From NCBI GenBank assembly GCA_958446835.1, contig CAUCXT010000028.1:1-41469 (forward strand): a stretch of 41,469 bases of DNA, in the 5' to 3' direction. Each line of letters starts with the position of its first letter. Positions within the stretch are counted from its first letter, which is position 1. The notes beneath the pieces were generated by a model. That model did not search any database. It saw only the letters and a list, made by a program, of their open reading frames with translations, and was not told the DNA's origin. The stretch is from an uncultured Eubacterium sp. GTDB taxonomy: Bacteria; Bacillota; Clostridia; Lachnospirales; Lachnospiraceae. Shown one piece after another: positions 16,945 to 26,085 of this stretch. Made by a program: the position numbers and the translations under genes.

Positions 16945-19422
16945 CTATAGCTCATCTAACATTCTTATAGCTGCCGTTCTGTTTTTTACCCCGATCTTTC
17001 TGTAAATGCTTGTGAGATTCTTCTCCACCGTTACCTGTGCGATATGCATTTTCTCGCCTATCTCGGCATTGCGCAATCCCGCACGGACATACTCCATAAG
17101 CTCTGCCTCACGCTTTGTCAAAAGCTCGGCACCTGCCTGTGATTCTACTCCGCCATCATCTGTGCTGCCACCGGTTATAAGGCATTTTCCCTTTTCGTAC
17201 TGCTCAGACTGCACAAGAACGTGTGAAAGAAATTCATTCGGCATAAGCTCCTGTATTATCGGTATAAGCTCGTTTCCGTTCTCTATAAAAGGGATGACCA
17301 CATCATCCTTTTCTGCATACTTGACCGCCTTTTTTAGATAATCAACCGCAAGCACCTTCTGACCCATATTGTACTTCGCTATCGCCTTATATATGTATCC
17401 GACTATCATCGGGAATATATGTACCGTGTTCGCATACGGCACAAGCATCTCATCCCCTACTATATCCAGGTGCTCCCAGTTCTTCTCAGAGCACAGAAGC
17501 CTTCCATACGTCATGCAGCCGCTTCTTATATTTCTTATTGCCCGGTTGCAGTTCTCCAGCCTGAAATTGGCAAGCCAGTCCGGCATCCTCTCTCTCATTC
17601 CAAGACATGCATACATGTAGCCCTGCACAAGCTCCGTGTCGATTATGAGCAGAGGGTCAACAACCTGTGAGAACTGCTCCTTCAGCTCATCAAGCTTTCC
17701 GTAAAACTGCTCCTTTTTCCCGAAGTTTATCAGACATCTGAGCATAATATAATAACAGCTTATCATCAGACAGCTCTGGTGTCTCAGCTCAGTCTTTTTA
17801 TACACTCGTGCAGCATATTCGTAAGCATTCTCAAAATCTCCCTGCATAAGGGCATATTCCGCGTCAAAAAACTCATCCCAGCCCTCTAAAACACCCTTGG
17901 TAAGGTTCATAAAATATCTTGCATATATCTTTTCCCCGGCAATTATCCTCTTTAAATCACCGCTCCTATTGTAATACAGAAGTGTCATGCATGTTGTCCC
18001 ATACGTCAAAAGTGAGTTTCCGAGTATATCCGATGTCCTGTATCCAAGTAAGTCCACAGCCGCCTTCATCGAAGCGTTCATGGCTTCTATATCATTAAAT
18101 TGTATTATTGACTTTAAGACCAGCAGCTCGGCATGAAGCTTGTCATCCGCTTTCCACCTTGAGCTTTCGTCCACCTGTTTAACCGTACTTTCATACAGCG
18201 TTCCCACCTCGGCGGCACCATCCGTCAATATACGGAAATAAAGATAATTGAGCCACGCCATGGGGCTTTCATTCCAGATGTCCTCCCATATAAAATCCTT
18301 TACATCCTCAAAAAGTTCAGGTACCTGCTCAATAAGGTTCTTTCCGTCTGCACCTGCATATAACCGGGCTATCCTGCTGCTGTTTCCCGATTTTTTGTAG
18401 TATTTAACAGCCTCGATATAATTATTTTTCTTCTCACACCACTGCGCGGCGCGGCTGTACAGCTCCGGCATATCTATATCCGATTTCTCAAGCTCCGTCT
18501 CAGCCACATTTCTGAGCAGTGCATGCATCTGAAATGAGCGGCTCTTCGCGTCATAATGCAAAGATCCGAACTGCTCCTCACTTTCGAACAGGGCATTCTC
18601 CGCAATATCCATCCCTGTTACATACTTAGCTCCCTCAATCTCGAACCAGTCAAACAGCGATACCTTCATAAAGAATTCCTGCATCTGCGGTGAAAGCTTA
18701 TCAAAAATAGCTGTCTTTAACAGATGGTTCACGCCCAGAAAGCTTCCGAAGCTTCCTCTCTTCTTATATTCATAGAGTGACAGATACACCGCACTTATCC
18801 AGCCGTCCGTGTACTCATACAATTCACATAGCTCTTTATCTGACAGCTCTACATTGTTGAGTCTGAATATCTCCTTCGTCTCCTCAACATTGAGCGTAAG
18901 ATTCTGTTGATTTATAACAGCACAGTAGCCCTTTAAAAGTAATTCCTCATACGGAATATCCGGGTATGTGCGTGAAATCAATATTATATGAAGATGTGGC
19001 ACATTTATCGCAATATTCTCAAGCAGCTTGTCCATCCATGGACTGTTACACTCCTGATAATCGTCAATGATAAGATATTCTTCCCTCACAACATACATAT
19101 TCAACATCTTTATCATATATGACATCTCCTGTGCCGACTGCGGCAGACTAAGATGTGCTACCCTGTCATAAAGAGGTTCGTTATATTCATGTATCTTATT
19201 ACATATCCTGTGCCATATCCAGTTTCCGTCCACCTCATCCCTCTGCATTGGAAACCATAGATTCAGGCGGCTGTCATTCCTTGAGAAATACTGTCTCACC
19301 AGTGTTGATTTTCCGTAGCCGGACGGCGCAATCACCATGATAAGTGGCTTGTGTATTACACTTTCAAGCTCTCCCTCAAGTTTCTTACGCTCAAATTCCT
19401 TTACTCCAAGACCGTTCATCAT
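16945..19422 (-). CDS. MalT-like LuxR-family STAND transcriptional regulator
   Basis: Large ATP-dependent activator of 825 residues. The N-terminal NTPase has Walker A APSGYGKST (about 32-40) and Walker B EYLIIDDYQE, followed by a winged-helix-type region, then a long helical repeat domain (about 330-740) that would bind the inducer. The C-terminus is a LuxR helix-turn-helix: LLTKREAELMEYVRAGLRNA followed by EIGEKMHIAQVTVEKNLTSI. This order is that of MalT, but the repeat domain is not recognisable as sugar-specific, so the ligand is unknown. GAGGTGG lies close before the ATG. Its targets are not obvious; the preceding gene is a zinc-ribbon protein with its own terminator. Confidence 0.93.
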   Translation of the reverse strand: MMNGLGVKEFERKKLEGELESVIHKPLIMVIAPSGYGKSTLVRQYFSRNDSRLNLWFPMQRDEVDGNWIWHRICNKIHEYNEPLYDRVAHLSLPQSAQEMSYMIKMLNMYVVREEYLIIDDYQECNSPWMDKLLENIAINVPHLHIILISRTYPDIPYEELLLKGYCAVINQQNLTLNVEETKEIFRLNNVELSDKELCELYEYTDGWISAVYLSLYEYKKRGSFGSFLGVNHLLKTAIFDKLSPQMQEFFMKVSLFDWFEIEGAKYVTGMDIAENALFESEEQFGSLHYDAKSRSFQMHALLRNVAETELEKSDIDMPELYSRAAQWCEKKNNYIEAVKYYKKSGNSSRIARLYAGADGKNLIEQVPELFEDVKDFIWEDIWNESPMAWLNYLYFRILTDGAAEVGTLYESTVKQVDESSRWKADDKLHAELLVLKSIIQFNDIEAMNASMKAAVDLLGYRTSDILGNSLLTYGTTCMTLLYYNRSGDLKRIIAGEKIYARYFMNLTKGVLEGWDEFFDAEYALMQGDFENAYEYAARVYKKTELRHQSCLMISCYYIMLRCLINFGKKEQFYGKLDELKEQFSQVVDPLLIIDTELVQGYMYACLGMRERMPDWLANFRLENCNRAIRNIRSGCMTYGRLLCSEKNWEHLDIVGDEMLVPYANTVHIFPMIVGYIYKAIAKYNMGQKVLAVDYLKKAVKYAEKDDVVIPFIENGNELIPIIQELMPNEFLSHVLVQSEQYEKGKCLITGGSTDDGGVESQAGAELLTKREAELMEYVRAGLRNAEIGEKMHIAQVTVEKNLTSIYRKIGVKNRTAAIRMLDEL

Positions 19423-19474
19423 TCCACCTCAATCACATAGCATGCTTCATTACTTACATTATATATCCTCTTAC

Positions 19475-19501
19475 ACAAACAAGACCGCCAATAGGCGGTC
19501 T
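19475..19501 (-). terminator. Intrinsic terminator of the zinc-ribbon gene
   Basis: AGACCGCC (19482-19489) pairs perfectly with GGCGGTCT (19494-19501) around a 4-base loop, followed on the minus strand by TGTTTGTGT. It lies 26 bases after the stop. Confidence 0.85.
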
Positions 19502-19527
19502 CATCTATGTAAAGCATTACATATATA

Positions 19528-20019
19528 TTATTCCTGTGTATTGTCATCCTGTGGCTTAACATTCTGCTCCTCCACTGCCACTCCACATGATGTGCAGAAC
19601 TTACTGCCGGCTATAATAGGTGCACCGCAGTTAGGACATACAGGACCCTCAGCCTTAGGCTGCTCTGTGCGCATTCTGTTTCCACAGCTTGGACAGAACA
19701 TTGAATCGGCGCCAACCTCTGCTCCACATGCCGGGCATACCGAAACACCCTTTAAATCCTTGAGCTTCTGCTCACACTCTGCGATAGCATTCTGTGCAGC
19801 CTTGATTTCGTCCATATACTCCACAAAATCAGGCTCCGGATAATCTGCATGACGCTCTACATAGAGTCTTCCGATCTTCTCGTAGGCAGCTGTGATTTTC
19901 TTCTGCTCATCGCTTATTGCTGAATTGAGCTTCGCTGTATCAACAACGTCCTTGCTCTTCTGTGCAATAGTCTGTCCCGCATTCGATAAAGTCTTTCCAA
20001 TGTTATCAAAAAATCCCAT
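19528..20019 (-). CDS. Double zinc-ribbon protein with coiled-coil N-terminus
   Basis: A 163-residue cytoplasmic protein of unknown role. The first roughly 90 residues are helical and coiled-coil-like. Two treble-clef or zinc-ribbon units follow: CPACGAEVGADSMFCPSCG and CPNCGAPIIAGSKFCTSCG, each with two CxxC knuckles. This layout is common in Firmicutes proteins annotated only as zinc-ribbon domain proteins. AAGGAGG precedes the ATG. Between its start and the protease gene there are 57 bases with a possible -35 TTGATG but no clear -10. Confidence 0.88.
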   Translation of the reverse strand: MGFFDNIGKTLSNAGQTIAQKSKDVVDTAKLNSAISDEQKKITAAYEKIGRLYVERHADYPEPDFVEYMDEIKAAQNAIAECEQKLKDLKGVSVCPACGAEVGADSMFCPSCGNRMRTEQPKAEGPVCPNCGAPIIAGSKFCTSCGVAVEEQNVKPQDDNTQE

Positions 20020-20076
20020 ACCATAACCTCCTTATACAGTAAACCTGTTATAAATATTTTTTCTGAAATTTTAACA

Positions 20077-20874
20077 TCAATTTCCCTCAAAGTCAATTAT
20101 TTCCAACACTTTATCAACCGTCAACCCGGTGTTCTCCTCAAGTATTTTACATACCCTTGAGGTCACTCCGGCAGCCGCATAGGATGTCCCGGAAACCTCC
20201 CTGCTATCACCGCTCAGGGTTCGCACCATTATATTCTCCCCACACTCATATACATCGACCCATTCGCCCCTCTGTGAAAAATCAGATATCTCCGTCATAT
20301 CCTCATTCATGGAGCCCACCGCAATCACGCTCTCATAAGCTGCCGGATAATATTTCGCATCGGGATTGTACGCATAATCGTTGCCCGCCGATGCCACAAC
20401 AACAACGCCCTTCTGCGCGGCATACTCAACGGCAAGCCGTACCGCCTCCACATCAGCGGCAAAGCCGGCGCTCACATTTATCACATCACAGCCGTACACA
20501 TCGACAGCGTCCATGATTATGCCGGCGAATGTGTCCGCATCCACCTGAGTAAGCCTCCCATGTTCATACACACTGCTCACTAAAGCGACAAGCTCCGTGT
20601 CCGGGGCATTTTCAAGGATGATTGACGCTACCGCCGTACCATGTCCATAGGAATCCTCCGTCCCCATGCTCCCATCAACATAATTCTTTCCGCCTGCAAT
20701 GTTCTCGGAAGGTATCGCTTTTTCTGAAAAGCCTGTGTCGATAACGGCTACACGTATCTTCTTATTGTCTGTTACAGCCCCACCGGCATGCCGCCCTGAG
20801 CACGCCGTGACTATACAGGCTGTAAACAGCGCAAGCACCAGGGTTATATATAATTTTATCCTATTTATTCCCAT
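20077..20874 (-). CDS. Small S8 (subtilisin-family) serine protease lipoprotein
   Basis: Secreted, membrane-anchored protease of 265 residues. I start it at the ATG at 20874 because a signal peptide with lipobox IVTACS (Cys about 25) begins there and AAGGAC lies upstream. The catalytic triad is complete: Asp about 46 in VAVIDTG, His about 78 in YGHGTAVAS, Ser about 231 in VSGTSYAA, with the oxyanion Asn about 165 in ASAGND. There is no room for a long propeptide, so it is a compact member. It overlaps the 3' end of the InlB-repeat gene by 14 bases, suggesting they were one operon and that the protease may process or anchor-release that surface protein (inference). The upstream gene has lost its 5' end, so expression may be lost too. 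Confidence 0.93.
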   Translation of the reverse strand: MGINRIKLYITLVLALFTACIVTACSGRHAGGAVTDNKKIRVAVIDTGFSEKAIPSENIAGGKNYVDGSMGTEDSYGHGTAVASIILENAPDTELVALVSSVYEHGRLTQVDADTFAGIIMDAVDVYGCDVINVSAGFAADVEAVRLAVEYAAQKGVVVVASAGNDYAYNPDAKYYPAAYESVIAVGSMNEDMTEISDFSQRGEWVDVYECGENIMVRTLSGDSREVSGTSYAAAGVTSRVCKILEENTGLTVDKVLEIIDFEGN

Positions 20875-23800
20875 ACTTTCTTGTCCTTGAAATGGTGTCC
20901 CCTGCCTTATACTTGCCAAATGCAAGGTTAGCAAGACCTACCTGCTTTGGTGCATTTGAGTCTAATACCTTATAGTGTGCATCGACTGTTCCAAGCTGCC
21001 ACTCATTTTTTCCTTTTCCATCAGCCGCTGCTTCTAACTGGACAGCTTTATCTACGCCGATTTTAGCATACATTGGGGAACCTGAAATAACATTGGATTT
21101 ATTATTTGCTCCATTATTTCCCCAACCACCTTTTCCTGAAATACTTCCTTGAGAGCCTCCGGCATACGGAAATGCCAAATCAAGCTGCCAGCCTCCGGCA
21201 GTTATATCAAATACATACTCGCCAAAGTATCCTGTGTCATCACTATACAATCGTATCCAGCACCAACTATCCTCTATATCCACCAAATCTGCCGTTATAT
21301 AGAATCCTGCCTGCGTTGCCACATGCTTTATATAACTTCTTGTTATAGAATCGACACCTGCATTAGCCAATGCTGTATGTAACGAATCAAACCAGATATG
21401 TGGTCCATCAGAATAATGTTCATTACTTATACGTGGGTCACCTGTATTTTTCACGTATGTAAGCCACTTATAAATGCTTTCCGCATCATACTGTGACAAC
21501 GCCTTGATTATTCTTCTGTACGTCTTAGTATCGCCAAGACTTCCCGGATAATTGCCCTTGGTATCTATAGTCTTATACAGCTCCACATCATAGTAGCGGT
21601 TGGTATTATTGATATTAAATGCAGCCGCTGCGTCTGCCGTAGTCTCTGCTCCCCACTCCTCAACCTTGAAGGTCTGCTCCATATCTTCCGGACCGAATGT
21701 AAGGTAGACATTCTCTCCACCGACATGCTTAAAATGATATTTATCAAGTGCTATATCTATGTCAACCGTTGAACCATACGCCGTACCATTTACCGTTCTG
21801 TAGTAGACATAGATTGGATTTGGTATCGCCTGTGTACCCTCAGGAAGAGTTCTTGTTACCTTATAGGTAAGACTATTTCCTGTTGAACCATCCTTGAGTG
21901 TTATCGCCTCCTCACCTTCAAGCGAAAGTGTGAATACTCCTCCATGCCCCCACTTAGCTGTGAGGTTATAGTCCTTCTGCGTTCCCTTCACTATCTCGGA
22001 GACAAGTACATCACCTTCATACCAGCCAAGGAACTTGTAGCCAGCCTTAGCTGCCGGTGCATTAAGGATTATGTCATTGTCCTCAATGCTGTAGCTTGCC
22101 GGATTATCATTCGATACAGCTCCTGTTCCGGCATTATAATTGATACTGAATACATTCAGCGTCCATACCGCGTACAGATTGATATTTCCTGATTCAACAA
22201 GGTTCTTTACCGTAGCACCGTCACTGTAGACAGGCTCTCCGTTCTTTTCAAGTGCCCAGCCCTCAAAGGTATAGCCCTGTCTTACAAAGCCCTCCATATC
22301 GGAGATAATCGGAAGGTTCTTTGCTGTATCGTATACCATATCAAGTGTCTCTGTAGGAACGGAATCTCCCTTACAGCTATCAAAGGTTATGACATAAGAG
22401 TTTACCGACCATTTTGCATAGAATGTCGGCTCATAGCCAACCCTGAGCTTTATCGGTGCAGTCACCTGATTGTTATATGTGTCATCAGTGTACCAGCCCT
22501 CAAAGGTATATCCCGCCTTAGTCGGTTCATAGAGTGTGAGAAAATCATCTTCAACCGTGAAGCTGTCCGGATTTCCGGCAGCATTCTGTGCACCATCCAT
22601 ATTGACATATATTATGCGGTATCTTACAGGTGTCCACACAGCATACAGATGAATTATGCCATTGTCATCCGGCACAAGCTGTGAAACGACCTCACCGTCT
22701 GTATATTTTGCTTCCTGCCCTGCCTTCAATGACCAGCCTGTGAAGTTGTACTCCTCCTTTGTAAAGCTGTTCTGCTTAAGCGCCTTGCTCTCTGTGTAGG
22801 TGAAGCTCTGTCCGTCCGTAGTATCCCCGCCATTGTTTGAATGGAATACAACCTTATAGCTGTGCTCCCTCCACTTAGCATAGAGCTCTCTGTCGCCTAT
22901 GCCTGCGGCGGCTATCACGTCAACCTGCTCACCTGCACATTCCTTATCGTAATACCAGCCCTCGAAGGTGAAACCTGTCTTCCTCGCAGGCTTCAGTTCA
23001 ATCCTTCCTGTTGTGATATTGTAGGAAGCCGGATTGCCATTCTCTGCCCCGTCCACATTTGAGTATACAAGCTTGTACTCTACCGGCGTATAGTGTGCAT
23101 AGAGTACATGATTCTGTGCCGTCTTAACAACGGTATCCGCTGTTATCTGCACAACCTCGTCCGAAGCAGGCTGAGGCTTGGTAAACCATCCATCGAAGGC
23201 ATATCCCCTCTTAGAAGGCTGTGGAAGCTCTCCGTATACCTCATCAAATACTACATTCTTACTCAATGCCGCATCGGCAGGTAAGCTTCCTCCGTTCACA
23301 TCTAATGTCAGGATATAGCTGTCCGCCTTCCATATCGCTGTGTACTCAAGGTTCTCAGCCGGCATGTCCGCAAACAGTTCCCTGCTCCATTCATACGAAT
23401 ATCCTTCCTTTACAGGTACAGGAGCATTTATCTTCGTGCCATAATAGAGCGTTCCCGATGTGTAATTGTCCGCAGCTCCTCCGGCGAAATCCCAGCTAAG
23501 AGTGTACTGATTTCTTGTGTAGTAGTAATCAACTACATTCTTGCTCTCATCCGTGCCGATTGTGATTGTCTTGGTCTCACCGACAGCGGTAAATCCTTCA
23601 AAGCTCCTCTGCGATGCCTCAACATCGCTGTCCATAGGTGCAGTCTCATTCAAGCTGGCTGCAAGTGTGTACTGGTCGGAGCCGTCCACATTCTGATGGT
23701 AATAGTTGACCGTGTATCCGTATTCGCCTGCCTTCCATGCAGCAGTTAGCTTCATGTCCTTTGAAGGCATTGTTCTCACATCGAATCTCACATCGCCATC

Positions 23801-25372
23801 GTACCAGCCGGCGAAGCCATAGCCTTCCCTGTATGCCGAAGGAGGTGTTATATCCGCACCGTACAGTGCAGTTATCGTATCATTACCCTCAAGTGCTCCC
23901 TCCATGGCATCGAATGTGAGCGTATATGTGTTTCTGGTGTAGTCATATCTAAGTACCGCATTTCCGTCCGCCGTGATTTCAAGCGTCCTCTGCTCAGGCG
24001 CTGTGAAGCCTGCATAGTCATGGGTCTGTGGTGTCACAATATCCTCCGTAACACCTGTGAGCTCATCCGTCCTGTCAAGCACATAGCTGCCATCAAGCTG
24101 CTGTAAATAATGCTCAACGCGGTATCTCGTATCCTTTGCCGGGCTCCAGTCCGCATAGAAGGTACGATTTCCTATACTTCCATGCTCTATTCTATCAACC
24201 TTGTCCCCGGTAAGCCCAGCGTTATCATACCAGCCCTCAAATACATAGCCTGTTCTGACCGCAGCCTTGAGTATGATTGTCTCACTCTCAATATTGTATG
24301 AAGCAGCATTGGTGCTGACACCATCATACAGATTCTCATAAGAAATCTTATACTCCTCCGGAATCCATACAGCGTACAGTGTCATCGTGCTGCCGTCCAA
24401 CTTGGAAATGTTCCTGACACTCTCTGAATCGGTGTAGCGCACCTCTCCCGCCTTTGTAAGGCTCCAGCCGCCAAAAACATAATTCTCACGCGTAAACTTA
24501 TTAGCCGGAAGAGTTACCGCCTCATCATAGGTAAGCGAGATATCCTCCATCTCCCCTTCTGCATATTCGGAATTTCCGTCAAAATGTACTGTGTATGTGA
24601 CAGGTGTCCACAGTGCATAGTATACAACGTCATCCTTGCCCATAACGGTGTCGACCTTGACTGCCTTCTTTCCGTCAAGGCTCCAACCGCCGAAGATATA
24701 TCCGTCCCTCGCCACATTCTCAGGTACATCGACTGTGCCCTCATAGCATGTATCGGCTGTCACAACCTTATCATCATATCAATAATCAAAAGTGTACGAA
24801 TATCTTTCGCGTCTGTAATTGACTTTGAGTATCATTTTTCCGTCCGGTGCCACATTGACTGTATCACATTCTTCCCCAAGTACAGTCATATTGCCGAATA
24901 CGATTCCACCATCTACTGTGAAAAGTTTATCGGCTGTGGTTCCGTCTTCAAGCAAGGTCTTTCTCAAGCTGTCCGCAGTGATTGTCGAACCTGTATACCC
25001 TTCTGCTGTGAACATGTCCTTAAGTCTGTAGGTTCCGTCTGTATCCTGTACATAGTACTCAACTCTGTACTGTGTATCCGAATTTCTGCTCCACTGTGCT
25101 GTGTATACCACATCCTCTGTTCCCATAGCCGAAGCTACTTCCTTATCCCATCCGGTGAATGTATAACCGTCCGCCTCTATTTTTATCTCCTGCGCTGCCG
25201 GTGAGGTATATCCCTCATACGTCTTAACCGCAGGTGTTACATAGCTGTCCGTGGTGCCTGTAAGCTTCTCGCTGTCGGCAAGCTCATACTCACCTGAGGC
25301 TATCTGCTCCTTATAATGCTCTACACGGTAAGCTGTGTTCACAGAAGGTGTCCATTTTGCAAATATGTACAT
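20861..25372 (-). pseudogene. InlB B-repeat (Flg_new) giant surface protein, 5'-truncated and with in-frame stop
   Basis: About 1500 residues survive in one frame, interrupted once by TGA at 24779-24781. The reading continues straight through (YSYTFDY, stop, YDDKVVTADTCYEG), so this looks like a point nonsense mutation, for example GGA to TGA. At least 12 InlB/Flg_new modules are visible by their GYTFEGW-type motifs (for example GYVFEGWYDNAG, GYGFAGWYDGDV, GYKFLGWYEGDV), interspersed with YRVEHYLQ-type units. After the repeats comes a Calx-beta-like stretch (YYRTVNGTAYGSTVDI) and a roughly 200-residue C-terminal domain of unknown fold; there is no LPXTG anchor. The 5' end stops inside a repeat at MYIFAKWTP, with no signal peptide, where the sequence switches to a kinase fragment on the other strand. 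Probably non-functional in this strain unless the contig is misjoined. Confidence 0.85.
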
Positions 25373-25815
25373 CCCTTGACAACAGCAGGGTTGTGAAGTA
25401 CTGCGAAAACGAAGCTCTCAATCTTATTCTGTCATATTATGCTGATGAAGCCGGCGAAAATGATATAAAAGTTCACATATCTGTCACCGCTTATGATTTT
25501 TCAAAATTTCAGATAACCAATCTGTGCAGCCTGTTTGCCAATGCCTTTGAGAACGCAATCCATGCCTGTGTCCAACTGCCGCAGCCGGATGACAGATATA
25601 TAAACCTTAAATTGTACGAAAAAAACGGGAAGCTGTGCATAAACATGTCAAACAGTTATCACACAGCACCCGTTTTCAAGAATGATGTCCCTGTCACATC
25701 CGCAAACGGACATGGCATAGGAATACAGAGCATGATATCCGTGATAGAGAAATATCACGGTATCTATGGCTTTTTTGCCGAAAATGGTGAGTTCCGTTTT
25801 CAGGCGTCAATCTGA
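25373..25815 (+). pseudogene. GHKL-type sensor histidine kinase, C-terminal ATPase fragment
   Basis: The only plus-strand gene remnant in the left 30 kb. About 145 residues resemble the C-terminal catalytic domain of AgrC-like GHKL kinases: a conserved lead-in (NSRVVKYCENEALNLILSYY), the N box NLCSLFANAFENAIHAC and the nucleotide loop GHGIGIQSMISVIEKYHG, ending normally at a stop. The membrane sensor and phospho-acceptor His are missing, because the sequence changes to the antisense of the InlB-repeat gene at about 25372. A frame from an ATG at 25348 exists but its first residues come from that antisense sequence. No LytTR regulator is next to it. It converges on the small gene at 25829. Confidence 0.85.
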
Positions 25816-25828
25816 CTGTACAATACAA

Positions 25829-26080
25829 CTATCCCCAGTTTTTAAGCTGGTCCTTATGGGTATATCCCTTCATCTTCTCCTTAAAGGAAGAAAGCTGTCT
25901 TTTGTATTCTCCGGCGGCTTTCTCCTTTAGAAGCCCCTGAAGAACCAGCTCTTCAAGCCTTTCATCAAACCTTCTAAGCCCAGCCTGCGCATTATCCTTG
26001 TAGTTATTGTTCATATTCATATTGATGTCCGCTATAATCCCATCAAGCTCTTTTTCATACTTTGATTTGAAAAGTCCCAT
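25829..26080 (-). CDS. Small helical protein coupled to the hybrid kinase
   Basis: An 83-residue, charged, probably all-helical soluble protein that I do not recognise. It begins MGLFKSKYEKELDGIIADIN and has an asparagine-rich turn (MNMNNNYKD) and a basic C-terminus. It starts 5 bases after the kinase stop, and its ribosome site GGAGGTG is formed by the last codons of the kinase gene, so translation is probably coupled and the protein may act with the kinase. No metal-binding cysteines, membrane segment or DNA-binding motif. Confidence 0.75.
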   Translation of the reverse strand: MGLFKSKYEKELDGIIADINMNMNNNYKDNAQAGLRRFDERLEELVLQGLLKEKAAGEYKRQLSSFKEKMKGYTHKDQLKNWG

Positions 26081-26085
26081 ATCTG

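Noticed and set aside
24779..24781. TGA as a selenocysteine codon
   Set aside because: The position is in a structural surface repeat, with no reason for selenocysteine and no clear SECIS-like hairpin just after it.
25348..25372. ATG at 25348 as a genuine start for the kinase-like gene
   Set aside because: Its first codons are antisense to an InlB repeat and no ribosome site precedes it; the sensor and phospho-acceptor are missing.
20861..25372. Repeats in the 20.9-25.4 kb region as a CRISPR or DNA-level repeat array
   Set aside because: The periodicity is at protein level (InlB/Flg_new modules of variable length) with divergent DNA sequence.
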